Source: Dehalococcoidales bacterium
GTDB lineage: Bacteria; Chloroflexota; Dehalococcoidia; Dehalococcoidales; RBG-16-60-22
NCBI GenBank assembly: GCA_016926115.1
Contig: JAFGPF010000027.1
Coordinates: 1 to 62,382 of the forward strand
DNA length: 62,382 nt
Direction of reading: 5' to 3'
Shown: positions 30,424-40,400 of the stretch, piece after piece
Position numbering within the stretch: position 1 is the stretch's first letter
Layout of the letters: every line of letters begins with the position of its first letter
Translations under genes and position numbers: made by a program
The notes under the pieces: generated by a model
What the model saw: only the letters and a program-made list of their open reading frames with translations
The model's database searches: none
Told to the model about the DNA's origin: nothing

Positions 30424-30894
30424 ATGGTTTCAGAGAAGTACGCCAAATATTACAAAAGCAAACCGGTCGGGGACTTCACCAAGCTTTACCCCCAGCTTAC
30501 CGCCCCCTCTTTCCATATCTGGGGCAGGGAATGGAACTCCGGCTACCGGATGGACTGGTTCTGCGTCACCGAACCTTTCCTGATGATAAACGACCCACAC
30601 ACGCATGATTTCGACCAGTTCCTGGCCTTCCAGAACGCCGACGCCACCAAGGTGAACGAGTTCGATGCCGAGGTATGGCTGTACGTGGGACCCGAGGGCG
30701 AACAGGAAAAGTTCGTGATTACGGAGACCTGTTTTGTACATATCCCGGCCGGCATGGTGCATACCCCGCTGGAGTTCAAGGAAATCCGCAAGCCCATCGT
30801 TTTCATGGATATCGCGCTGGTGCAGGAGTACGTCCGCAAGCCGGAAGACCCGGACAAGCCGATAGTGAAAGAGGGACCCGGCGCCGAAGAGTAA
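30424..30894 (+). CDS. Cupin-like protein
   Basis: A 156-residue protein with a cupin core: HTHDFDQFLAF supplies two His and an acid for metal binding, and HIPAGMVHTPLEF is the second motif. The N-terminus YAKYYKSKPVGDFTKLYPQL is family specific. The protein at 59405-59857 shares both cupin motifs and is a paralogue. Reaction unknown; single-domain cupins of this kind may be enzymes or small-molecule binders. AAGGAGAAG precedes the ATG. Confidence 0.75.
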   Translation: MVSEKYAKYYKSKPVGDFTKLYPQLTAPSFHIWGREWNSGYRMDWFCVTEPFLMINDPHTHDFDQFLAFQNADATKVNEFDAEVWLYVGPEGEQEKFVITETCFVHIPAGMVHTPLEFKEIRKPIVFMDIALVQEYVRKPEDPDKPIVKEGPGAEE

Positions 30895-30920
30895 GCCGGA
30901 AAAACGTTTTAGAAGCAAGG

Positions 30921-30951
30921 AGAGGGAAGCACTTTGCTTCCCTCTTTTTTA
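30921..30951 (+). terminator. Rho-independent terminator after the cupin gene
   Basis: Ten-bp perfect stem AGAGGGAAGC / GCTTCCCTCT with a five-base loop, then six or more T. Confidence 0.92.
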
Positions 30952-30985
30952 TCACGAACTTCCTTGTATTATACTTATCGTATCG

Positions 30986-31738
30986 TTAAAAATCATCTAA
31001 TATCTGGTCTATTGTAATAATTCTTGAAGTCAGTACGTCAACATCGTGAGAATTATATTGTGCCTTGATTTTTCTAACTTCATCAACTATGATGCTAATT
31101 TCGGCGTCATCTTTTACAATCAAGTATCTTATATCGCCAGGACAAAAATTCAATCTGAATTCGCTTCGATGCAGTCTGTTTAGCGCGTTAATCCCCCCAA
31201 CTTCTTCCGGATTAAACACCCTCTCAAATGGCTCAATATTATACCTTTGCATAAGTTGAAAATCGGGAACATACCGCCATTCATGTTCATCGTAGAAACG
31301 GACCTTCTGTGAGACAGGAAGACCGCCACGATAAAGTTGACCTTCATAAGGTTTAATACGGCGTAAAATATCTCGTAACCCCTTACCGTGTTCATCAACG
31401 TTAAAAAGTAAATTATTAGTTAGGATATTGAACTGCTGTGCCACCAGAGAGTCTTTCGCTATGTAAATAACAGGGTCAAGTCTTTTTATTGCCCCCCAAT
31501 CCTTAGTCATTCCTATACCATATTTTCCGTATGTATCCATGTGACCAGCAATCTGTGAAAGTGGAATATCACAAAAGCAAACCATCGGGACTGCAAGGTT
31601 CACCGAATCTTCCTCGGGGTCAAGTAAACTTACATCCTCATAACAATAACTAGGTATAAAAGTATTTTCTAGTATCCCGAGGAGATTTTGGAGGGAAGGC
31701 GTGAAGTGAAATAGTGAGTTCGTGCTCAATGGGCTCAT
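30986..31738 (-). CDS. AbiGi-like abortive-infection family protein
   Basis: A 250-residue protein. The N-terminus (LFHFTPSLQNLLGILENTF, PSYCYEDVS), MVCFCDIPLSQIAGHMDTYG and KYGIGMTKDWG match the AbiGi family (PF10899), described as the antitoxin of the lactococcal AbiG phage-abortive system. No AbiGii toxin gene is seen nearby. The gene is markedly AT-rich compared with its neighbours and starts three bases after the radC stop on the same strand, so it is probably co-transcribed with radC. It was likely acquired horizontally. It may act alone or with an unlinked partner. Confidence 0.75.
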   Translation of the reverse strand: MSPLSTNSLFHFTPSLQNLLGILENTFIPSYCYEDVSLLDPEEDSVNLAVPMVCFCDIPLSQIAGHMDTYGKYGIGMTKDWGAIKRLDPVIYIAKDSLVAQQFNILTNNLLFNVDEHGKGLRDILRRIKPYEGQLYRGGLPVSQKVRFYDEHEWRYVPDFQLMQRYNIEPFERVFNPEEVGGINALNRLHRSEFRLNFCPGDIRYLIVKDDAEISIIVDEVRKIKAQYNSHDVDVLTSRIITIDQILDDF

Positions 31739-31741
31739 ACC

Positions 31742-32452
31742 TTAGAACAACCCCTCCCTTTTCATACTGACGTAGTCCTTCCCGCCGATGATTATATGGT
31801 CGAGGACATCTATACCGACGATTTCACCCACTTCAGCGAGTCTCTTCGTTAACTTTATGTCATCTTCTGATGCCTCGGTATCCCCGGAGGGGTGATTGTG
31901 GACAAAGATTACCGCGGCGGCGCTGGCGGATATCGCCTCTTTGAATACCTCACGGGGATGAACGATACTGCTGTCCAGGCTCCCTACCGATATCTCCGCC
32001 AGCTTAATCAACCGGTTCCTGGTATCCAGCAGTAACGCCAAGAAATATTCTTTCTTCTTGCCCTTGAGTCTCCCCTGCACCAAGGCAGCTACATCATCGG
32101 GGGTCTTCACCAGCGTCTTACCGGTCGATTCCGAATATCCGTCGACGCGCCCGGCGAGTTCCACCGCCGCCTTTATCTGTGAGGCTTTGGCGATGCCGAT
32201 TCCCCTGACCTGCGCCAGTTCTTCCAAGGACGCCCCGGTAATCCCTTTGAGTCCACCGAACTGACTAAGCAGACGCTGGGCGGTTACCATGACCGATTCC
32301 CCGGCGATTCCCCTCCCCAGTATCAGCGCCAGTATTTCCTGGGCGGACAAAGCCTCTACGCCCAGCCTCTGCAGCCTCTCTCGCGGCCTGTCGTTGACGG
32401 GCAGGTCGTGGATGGTCATGGATTCGTAATTAATCTGACGCGGCTTTTTCAT
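31742..32452 (-). CDS. radC: RadC-like JAB/MPN-domain protein
   Basis: About 236 residues. An N-terminal helix-hairpin-helix (LAQVRGIGIAKASQIKAAVE) precedes the MPN domain with the JAMM metalloprotease-type motif VHNHPSGDTEASEDD. RadC is widespread and often encoded near mobile elements; its repair role is not proven. ATG 32452 is preferred; a GTG at 32470 would add six residues. Followed at three bases by the AbiGi-like gene. Confidence 0.9.
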   Translation of the reverse strand: MKKPRQINYESMTIHDLPVNDRPRERLQRLGVEALSAQEILALILGRGIAGESVMVTAQRLLSQFGGLKGITGASLEELAQVRGIGIAKASQIKAAVELAGRVDGYSESTGKTLVKTPDDVAALVQGRLKGKKKEYFLALLLDTRNRLIKLAEISVGSLDSSIVHPREVFKEAISASAAAVIFVHNHPSGDTEASEDDIKLTKRLAEVGEIVGIDVLDHIIIGGKDYVSMKREGLF

Positions 32453-32529
32453 GCCAGCCCAGTCTAGCACCAGCGGAACACCGATGGCAAGCTATTTGTA
32501 ACTATCCAAAGGTACTGAGGGCAATCACT

Positions 32530-32560
32530 TGGTGAAAACCACCAGTCGATTTGATGGTGG
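32530..32560 (+). promoter_or_regulatory. Alternative hairpins in an untranslated stretch
   Basis: TGGTG (32530-32534), CACCA (32540-32544) and TGGTGG (32555-32560) allow two mutually exclusive stems. They lie about 115 bases upstream of the zinc-ribbon gene. A TTGACA at 32580-32585 lies downstream with no convincing -10. Low confidence. Confidence 0.25.
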
Positions 32561-32675
32561 GTTGTTACCAGAATGAGGGTTGACAGTATTCAAAATAAGT
32601 CCGTTTACGAATATTATCAGAAGTAGGTTCAAAGGGAATGATTTCTCAAGGGATATTCCCAGAAAAAGGAGAAAA

Positions 32676-32882
32676 ATGCTCTGTGTAGTCCGGCCAAAAG
32701 CCTGTAAAAGATGCGGCGGTGACCTCTCGCTGGAATGCGATATCTACGGAGTATATATCGAATGCATTCAGTGTGGAGCGAACTGGACTAATAAAGACAT
32801 AACACTGGCAAAAATTCACGATGCCGTCAAGACGAATAAATCTAAAGAAACCGTGCCCGCCGGTCGCCAGAGACAGCCTTAA
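32676..32882 (+). CDS. Small zinc-ribbon protein
   Basis: A 68-residue protein: PKACKRCGGDLSLECDIYGV and IECIQCGANW form a CxxC...CxxC zinc ribbon of a type common in Dehalococcoidia. The C-terminus ends PAGRQRQP, which looks like read-through of a short dispersed palindromic repeat. AAAAGGAG precedes ATG 32676. Its last four bases overlap the convergent metalloprotease gene. Confidence 0.65.
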   Translation: MLCVVRPKACKRCGGDLSLECDIYGVYIECIQCGANWTNKDITLAKIHDAVKTNKSKETVPAGRQRQP

Positions 32883-33991
32883 GAGAACAGAGAGTTCTCA
32901 AAGTCCGCCTGCCACAGGTCGTTCAGACCGTCCATATCGAACCCGTATACCTTTTCCAGAGCGTCGTCATACCCGCTGCCCTCTTTAAAGGTATTCAGCA
33001 GCTCCAGCATTTTGTCCCGCCCGTAATTATCAATGAGATACTCCACCAGCTTGTAGCTTTCCGCATAAGCCAGCAACGATTCGTCAGCATAGGCGGAGAA
33101 CGGACTCGCAAGGCTGCGCACTGTAATAAGACGTCCCTTGTTCCAGGCTTCAGCCAGGGCATTGGTAAAAACGGCGGTCAGTTCGCCTTCGGAATACATC
33201 GCCAGACCTTCATCGAGCCAGACGGGTAAATCACTGTAAGGATTGAAGGTAACCTGGTGTATCACCAGATGAGTCAATTCGTGGGAAATCGTCCTTTTGC
33301 CCCACTCGATATCGCCGGTATTGGGCGATATTCCTATGGCGATGATGCCGTAGCGCGTATAAGCGACGCCCCCCGTCCACTCCTGCGGGTATATCATCGC
33401 CCCCCTCAGGTCGGAGGAACTGGCAAATACATAGAAACGCACCGGGTTTTCAAGCTCGGCGCCGGTATTATCCGCCAGGCGGGTAAGCGCCGACTGCGTG
33501 GCTTCCATGAGCTCGTCCGCAAAGTCGCCGTCGCCCCGGTACCAGAGAATAGTGACATCGCCCGCGGTGATTTGCTGCCAGTTATAACGGTTGTCCTCAA
33601 TATCGATTCTTGCCGGCGTGGTACGCAGTTCTCTACCTCCGGCATCGGTCAGGGTCCACCAGTAGTCCACGCTCGCGCCCGGTGGCAGCCCGCCCGTTTT
33701 TCTCATGTCCACGACACTTTGCGCCGTGACGGTGCGAGAAGGAACGAAGGGTACATATATCTCGCTGAAAACATGGACGTGCTCCAGGCGTTCGACCTTA
33801 TAGCAGAGACGGATATCGGTGATAGCAGCATCGCTCTCGGCGGATATATTGAAAATAAGCCTCATGGGGAAGTCTATCTCCGCCGAACTGGAAGTTACCG
33901 CCAGTTCGCCGTCGGCAAGCACCGTGCCGGGACCGAACACCCCGAGAGACAGGCAAATTAACAGCGCTATTATTGAGATTTTCTTAATCAT
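32879..33991 (-). CDS. Secreted gluzincin-type metalloprotease (peptidase MA family-like)
   Basis: A 370-residue protein with an N-terminal signal peptide (KKISIIALLICLSLGVFG) and an N-terminal beta domain. The zinc site is ISHELTHLVIHQ (HExxH) with the downstream Glu in LPVWLDEGLAMYSEG. Probably exported and membrane-associated or released. The ATG overlaps the prfB stop (33988-33991), so it is translated from the prfB transcript. Substrate unknown. Confidence 0.85.
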   Translation of the reverse strand: MIKKISIIALLICLSLGVFGPGTVLADGELAVTSSSAEIDFPMRLIFNISAESDAAITDIRLCYKVERLEHVHVFSEIYVPFVPSRTVTAQSVVDMRKTGGLPPGASVDYWWTLTDAGGRELRTTPARIDIEDNRYNWQQITAGDVTILWYRGDGDFADELMEATQSALTRLADNTGAELENPVRFYVFASSSDLRGAMIYPQEWTGGVAYTRYGIIAIGISPNTGDIEWGKRTISHELTHLVIHQVTFNPYSDLPVWLDEGLAMYSEGELTAVFTNALAEAWNKGRLITVRSLASPFSAYADESLLAYAESYKLVEYLIDNYGRDKMLELLNTFKEGSGYDDALEKVYGFDMDGLNDLWQADFENSLFS

Positions 33992-35086
33992 TTTTCTTTT
34001 CCCATTGAAGCGCGGAGATATGCATCGATTATCTCGTCCAGACCACCGTCCAGCACGGCTTCGGCATTGCTGGTTTCATAGTCGGTGCGGTGGTCTTTCA
34101 CCATCCGGTACGGGTGCAGGACATAGCTCCTGATTTGATTGCCCCACCCCGCATCTATCCTCTTCCCCTTGAGCCTCGCCTTTTCCTCCTCACGTTTTTC
34201 CAGTTCCTGCTCCAGCAGGCGCGCCCGGAGAATCTTGAGGGCGAAGTCCTTGTTCATGTGCTGCGAGCGCTCGCTCTGGCAGGTCACCACCAGCCCGGAC
34301 GGCAGATGCGTCACCCTCACCGCGCTGCTGGTTTTCTGCATGTGCTGGCCGCCGGGCCCGCTGGAACGGTACGTATCAATTTTTATATCATCGGGGGCGA
34401 TATCAAGGTCGATATCCTCTTCCGCCTCCGGCATTACCTCTACCAGAGCGAAGGACGTATGACGGGCGTGATCGGCATCGAACGGCGAGAGTCGCACCAG
34501 ACGGTGGACGCCGTGTTCCGATTTTAGATACCCGAAGGCGTATTCGCCGTTCACCGCGATGACCGTACTTTTTATACCCGCCTCGTCCCCCGGCGAGGTG
34601 TCCAGTACTTCCGCCGTGAAGCCGCGGCGTTCCGCCCAGCGCAGGTACATTCTCATTAGCATTTCCGCCCAGTCCTGCGATTCCGTTCCACCCGCGCCGG
34701 CATGGATAGCCAAGATAGCGTTCCGGTCATCGTACTCCCCGTTGAAAGCCAGCTGGAATTCCAATTCATCGAGCTGCGCGGCTATCTCGTTCAGTTCATC
34801 ATCAATTTCCGCCTGGAGGGATTCATCTTCGTCCGCCAGTTCCACCAGTTCCGAGATATCGTTCAGCGTTTCTTCCAGTCCCCGCCACTGCTGCACCACC
34901 CGGTTCTTGTCCGCCAACCGGCGCATGACGCTCTGGGCATTCGCCTGGTCCTGCCATAAATCGGCTTTGGATGACTGCTTCTCCAGAGCGACAATCTCTT
35001 TTTCCTTACCGGCTATGTCAAAGATGCTCCAGAGCCAGGGAAACTCTGGCTTTTAATTCATTTACCTTGTCGTGAAATTCCTGCAT
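33988..35086 (-). CDS. prfB: Peptide chain release factor 2, with programmed +1 frameshift
   Basis: Translation begins at ATG 35086 (MQEFHDKVNELKARVSLALE), reaches an in-frame TGA after 22 codons, and must shift +1 at CTT-TGA-C to continue (DIAGKEKEIV...) to 33988. The total is 365 residues, the normal RF2 length. The stop-recognition tripeptide SPF (VRLSPFDADH) and the catalytic GGQ (SSGPGGQHMQK) are present. RF2 reads UGA, so low RF2 raises frameshifting: classic autoregulation. TATAAT ends 13 bases before the ATG, giving a very short leader. Confidence 0.95.
35017..35028 (-). promoter_or_regulatory. prfB programmed frameshift site
   Basis: On the minus strand GGAG-CAT-CTT-TGA-C: an internal Shine-Dalgarno-like GGAG three bases before the slippery CTT and the UGA stop followed by C, matching the conserved bacterial prfB recoding signal. 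Confidence 0.95.
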
Positions 35087-35100
35087 ATTGTCTCGCTTTA

Positions 35101-35790
35101 TTATACCAGACTTTTCATACCCGCTTGAAGATGTCCGCCCGCCGCCATGTGTGCCAGTCGTGTGGGTTCCGGCAGACGGTAGCCCCGGCAGCACCCTAAC
35201 GTCATGGCAATCGCCGAATCCAGGTCAATTTTGTGTCCGATGGATACGTAGACCGGTTTCACGCCCGTCCTGGTGCGTACCACCGACCCGATAACCTCCC
35301 CATTATCCGTAAGCTCGGTGTAGCTGCCACGTTCGTTACCCGGCTCCTCGCGGCTGCCGCATAACCTTGACTTGGCACAGCCGACAGTCGGAATATCCAG
35401 GAAAAGTCCCAGGTGAGAAGCAAGCCCGATGCGCCGCGGGTGGGCTATCCCCTGCCCATCCACCATGATAAGGTCCGGCGTAACCGTAAGCTCTTCACAG
35501 GCTGCCAGAATCAGCGGCGCCTCCCGGAAAGTAAGCAGTCCCGGTACGTAAGGGAACGTGAGGCTATCGGTAATTATTTTTACTTCAACCGGTTCTAGCT
35601 TCGGATAGTTCAGCACGACCACCGCCGCCGTGCCCGTTTTCGCCCACCGGTTGACGGAGATATCCACTCCCGCTACCGTACGCGGGCGAGGTGTTTCACC
35701 GACATGGGATACCTCCGCTGCCAGCTCTTTCTGGAGTTTGATGGCTTCCGACGGACTCATCCGCCAGCCGTGCCGCCTGTCTATCCGCAT
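35101..35790 (-). CDS. nfi: Endonuclease V (deoxyinosine 3'-endonuclease)
   Basis: A 229-residue repair nuclease that nicks near deoxyinosine. Family motifs VAGVDISV (catalytic Asp), PDLIMVDGQGIAHPRRIGLASH and GCAKSRLCG are present, with a C-terminal YVSIGHKIDLDSAIAM. The start may be residue 1 or the Met at residue 11. Its stop region contains the -10 of prfB. Confidence 0.93.
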   Translation of the reverse strand: MRIDRRHGWRMSPSEAIKLQKELAAEVSHVGETPRPRTVAGVDISVNRWAKTGTAAVVVLNYPKLEPVEVKIITDSLTFPYVPGLLTFREAPLILAACEELTVTPDLIMVDGQGIAHPRRIGLASHLGLFLDIPTVGCAKSRLCGSREEPGNERGSYTELTDNGEVIGSVVRTRTGVKPVYVSIGHKIDLDSAIAMTLGCCRGYRLPEPTRLAHMAAGGHLQAGMKSLV

Positions 35791-35954
35791 ACCTGATTAT
35801 AGACGTAGCCCAAGATTATTGGCAACCTGCCGGTCGGCAAAAAACGGTCTGAACACGCCTGGTTCTAAAATTTTCCCGCTACCATTGACAGCTAAATCTC
35901 AATAGTGCATAATAGGTGACGTATGGCATATTATGAAAAGAAGGCAGGTATAAA

Positions 35955-36218
35955 TTGCTCAGAATCAGACTAAGACGCGTTGGAGCCAAGAAAAAACCCA
36001 GTTACCGGTTAGTAGTAGCAGATGTACGGGCACCCCGCGACGGGGCGTTCGTTGAGACTATAGGTCATTACGACCCCATGACCGAACCGGAGACGATAGT
36101 CATCAAGGAGGAGAGAGCACTGCACTGGCTAAGTCAGGGCGCCAAACCGTCAGATACCTCTGCCAGGCTACTGGGTAAGGCAGGTATTCTGGATAAGTTC
36201 AAACCAGTCAAGGAGTAA
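35955..36218 (+). CDS. rpsP: Ribosomal protein S16
   Basis: An 87-residue protein of the 30S subunit with the typical start [22 protein letters not shown] and IGHYDP. TTG start with GGCAGG upstream. Followed by khpA after two bases. The ffh gene normally found in front is at 57.4 kb here. Confidence 0.96.
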   Translation: MLRIRLRRVGAKKKPSYRLVVADVRAPRDGAFVETIGHYDPMTEPETIVIKEERALHWLSQGAKPSDTSARLLGKAGILDKFKPVKE

Positions 36219-36220
36219 TC

Positions 36221-36448
36221 ATGAAAGACCTAGTGGAGTACATCGCCAAGTCCATCGTCAATGAACCCGATGCAGTGAAAGTGGATGAGGAGACCAACGA
36301 GGAGGGGATTACGCTGAAGCTTAGCGTGGCCGATGACGACAAAGGAAGGATCATCGGCAAGCAGGGCCAGATTGCCCAGGCAATGCGCACCCTGCTCAGG
36401 GTTAAAGCAGCGAAAGCTGCTACTAGAGTCAGACTCGAAATCATGTAA
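36221..36448 (+). CDS. khpA: KH-domain RNA-binding protein KhpA
   Basis: A 75-residue single-KH protein with the GxxG loop in RIIGKQGQIAQAMRTLL. It binds RNA and in Firmicutes works with KhpB in cell-length control. It usually sits between rpsP and rimM, as here. AAGGAG in the rpsP end provides its ribosome site. A hairpin follows. Confidence 0.9.
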   Translation: MKDLVEYIAKSIVNEPDAVKVDEETNEEGITLKLSVADDDKGRIIGKQGQIAQAMRTLLRVKAAKAATRVRLEIM

Positions 36449-36483
36449 TATAGTCCCCGAGACCCGTTTTCTTCTCCGGAGAC

Positions 36484-36510
36484 GGAGAGCTAAAGCTCTC
36501 CCCCCCTTTT
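36484..36510 (+). terminator. Hairpin with C/T tract after khpA
   Basis: GGAGAGC / GCTCTCC with a four-base loop, followed by C5T4. A moderate terminator separating rpsP-khpA from the rimM remnant. Confidence 0.55.
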
Positions 36511-36545
36511 AGACTCGTGCCTCTCAATCACGAGAAGCCCAGAAG

Positions 36546-36848
36546 TTGAAGAATATTCTGCGGAAAATGAAGCACATCCGTCACATTCCCCTGCCTGAAG
36601 GACAGTTTTACCACGACCAGATAATCGGGCTTCAGGTCGAAACCACCGGCGGCGAATACATCGGTTATGTCACTGATATTCTCACCGGAGTAAGTAACGA
36701 TAACTTCATCGTGAAAAGCGAATCAGGGGAAATTCTTATTCCGGTTATCGAGGACGTCATACAGTCCATAGACCTCGCCACACGCACCATAATCATCGAG
36801 CCGATGGAAGGACTGCTGGACCTCAACATGAAAAAGCCGCCGAAGTAG
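36546..36848 (+). CDS. rimM: RimM-like protein lacking its N-terminal domain
   Basis: A 100-residue protein matching only the linker (HIPLPEGQFYHDQIIGL) and C-terminal PRC-barrel (GEYIGYVTDILTG, EILIPVIEDVIQSIDL) of the 16S rRNA maturation factor RimM, which is normally about 165-175 residues. The N-terminal beta-barrel that begins GxxxxxxGxxGE is absent, and only 97 bases separate it from khpA. TTG start with a weak ribosome site; the nearest upstream in-frame stop is at 36510. Either a pseudogene or a short PRC-barrel protein still in use. Confidence 0.65.
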   Translation: MKNILRKMKHIRHIPLPEGQFYHDQIIGLQVETTGGEYIGYVTDILTGVSNDNFIVKSESGEILIPVIEDVIQSIDLATRTIIIEPMEGLLDLNMKKPPK

Positions 36849-36880
36849 TCCGGCGGCCTGATAAAACTTAAATAACGGTA

Positions 36881-38729
<1,849 letters not shown>

Positions 38730-39584
38730 TTATTCCAGGGCTACCACGCCTCCGGTAATATCCAGAAGTTCCGTGGTAATAGCCTCCTGACGGGCTTTGT
38801 TATACAGCAGGGTAAGGTCGCCGATGAGTTCGTTGGCGCTGTCCGTGGCGTTTCTCATCGCTACCATACGCGCCGACTGCTCGCTGGCGATTGATTCTAA
38901 AATAGCATGGTAGATTTCCATCTCCACGAAGCGGGGCAGCAGCCCGCCCAGTACCGCCTCGGCGCCCGGTTCATAAATATAATCGACGTTCTCTCCCTGC
39001 GGAATCTCCGCGGGTTCTACGGGCAATAGCTGCTTCATTATCGGGGTTTGTACCATGGTCGATACGAAGTGGGCATAAGATACATAGACCATGTCGATAA
39101 CCCCGTTGGTATAATCATCAATAACAATTTGAGATATCGGGAGCGTATCGAGGTAAGAAGGCTGGTCGCCAATCTGGATAAATTCCGCAGTCATGTTGAT
39201 ACCGGAGCGTGTTATGAAGTCCCGCCCTTTGCGCCCCACAGCGACCACGCTGGCATCTTTTTCCTGCTCCAGGATAAATTTGCCCAGACCGCGGTTCAGG
39301 TTGGCGTTCAGCCCGCCGCAGAGACCCCGGTCAGGAGTGATATGCACAATGGCTATTTTCTCCACGGGACGCCGCTGTAACAGCGGATGCTGCAGCCCGA
39401 TATCCGGCAGCGCCGCCAGGTCGGAAATGACCTGCTCTATCTTCTCGGAGTAAGGTCGTCCCGCCAGTCCGCGTTCCTGCGCCTTGCGCATCTTGGAAGC
39501 CGCGATCATCTCCATCGCCCGGGTAATCTTGGCGATGTTCTGGACTCCCTTGATGCGGCGTCTTACTTTACGTATATCCGGCAT
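38730..39584 (-). CDS. atpG: ATP synthase gamma subunit
   Basis: A 284-residue rotor subunit with the N-terminal coiled coil RRRIKGVQNIAKITRAMEMI, the central DRGLCGGLNANL and the C-terminal ARMVAMRNATDSANELI. It is separated from atpA by two DUF3795 genes, which is unusual because atpA normally directly precedes atpG. Confidence 0.97.
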   Translation of the reverse strand: MPDIRKVRRRIKGVQNIAKITRAMEMIAASKMRKAQERGLAGRPYSEKIEQVISDLAALPDIGLQHPLLQRRPVEKIAIVHITPDRGLCGGLNANLNRGLGKFILEQEKDASVVAVGRKGRDFITRSGINMTAEFIQIGDQPSYLDTLPISQIVIDDYTNGVIDMVYVSYAHFVSTMVQTPIMKQLLPVEPAEIPQGENVDYIYEPGAEAVLGGLLPRFVEMEIYHAILESIASEQSARMVAMRNATDSANELIGDLTLLYNKARQEAITTELLDITGGVVALE

Positions 39585-39587
39585 GGT

Positions 39588-39935
39588 TTAGTTTTTCCCC
39601 TTCTTTATATTGTCTAATCTCTCTCTGGCGACCGGATAGTGCTTAATAACGAACTCTAGTTGGGCACACGGGTAGTTTAGACAATACCCGCAGTTTTTCA
39701 AGCCTTTTTCTTTGGCGCACGTGCGTATCTGGCACATGGCGCAATGACCCATTCTAACACCCTGGGAATCACAGCCGGTGCAGTTAATATCAGAGGCTTT
39801 CATAATGGGTATGTTATATTGTTTGGACCACTTCTCCGCCTGCGCCTGGCGCAGTTTATCATCGTTTTTCATGGTGGCGATATAGGCGTCACATTCCGTG
39901 CAGACCAGTCCGCAGTAGGCTATCTGTTTTTCCAT
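39588..39935 (-). CDS. DUF3795 family protein inside the ATP synthase operon (1)
   Basis: A 115-residue protein: EKQIAYCGLVCTECDAYIAT, then INCTGCDSQGVRMGHCAMCQIRTCAKEKG and NCGYCLNYPCAQL (quoted in pieces; about ten Cys). It probably binds zinc or Fe-S. It lies three bases upstream of atpG and on the same strand, so it is co-transcribed. ATG 39935 is preferred (GGTGAGGTGA upstream); GTG 39944 is an alternative. The ribosome site comes from the adjoining repeat. Confidence 0.8.
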   Translation of the reverse strand: MEKQIAYCGLVCTECDAYIATMKNDDKLRQAQAEKWSKQYNIPIMKASDINCTGCDSQGVRMGHCAMCQIRTCAKEKGLKNCGYCLNYPCAQLEFVIKHYPVARERLDNIKKGKN

Positions 39936-39944
39936 TTTTGTCAC

Positions 39945-40022
39945 CTCACCCCCTGTATCCCCCCTCTCCTCTCAGGAGAGGGGGAAGTTTTCAGGGAAGA
40001 GGGGCTTCGCCCCTCTTGGACT
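39945..40022 (-). repeat. Dispersed palindromic repeat between the two operon DUF3795 genes
   Basis: On the minus strand: an AAGAGGGGC/GCCCCTCTT-type hairpin, a CTCTCCTGAGAGGAGAG palindrome and the GATACAGGGGGTGAGGT end block. The same modules precede the DUF3795 gene at 23347. It is placed where it gives ribosome-binding sequence to the gene at 39935. Confidence 0.65.
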
Positions 40023-40027
40023 CCCTG

Positions 40028-40378
40028 CTACTTTTTAAGTTCCTTCCTTATCCTATCGAGATTGTCCTTCATCACCGGCGCCATCGCGAAGTATTTGTTC
40101 AGATTATCACAGGCGTAATCCTCGCAGTAGGCACAGTTCTCCACGCCTTTTTCCTGTCCGCACTTCCTGACTTCGCAGACGAAGCACTGACCGATGTGCT
40201 TGCCGTCGGTGACAATGCAGCCGACGCAGTTGATGTCATCGGCTGTCATCGGATGATTATATTCTTTAGACCATTTTGCGGCTATTTCTTTTCTCTTCTC
40301 ATTATCGTCATTCTGCGTGGCGACATAGGCGTCACAGTCCGTGCAGACCAGTCCGCAATATGCGATTATCTTATCCAT
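40028..40378 (-). CDS. DUF3795 family protein inside the ATP synthase operon (2)
   Basis: A 116-residue paralogue of the preceding gene: DKIIAYCGLVCTDCDAYVAT, INCVGCIVTDGKHIGQC, CEVRKCGQEKGVENCAYCED. It starts 22 bases after the atpA stop with AGGGGGAGGG upstream of the ATG. The two copies differ at many positions, so the duplication is not recent. Role unknown; placement suggests co-expression with ATP synthase. Confidence 0.8.
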   Translation of the reverse strand: MDKIIAYCGLVCTDCDAYVATQNDDNEKRKEIAAKWSKEYNHPMTADDINCVGCIVTDGKHIGQCFVCEVRKCGQEKGVENCAYCEDYACDNLNKYFAMAPVMKDNLDRIRKELKK

Positions 40379-40400
40379 TTCTACAACCCTCCCCCTGTAC

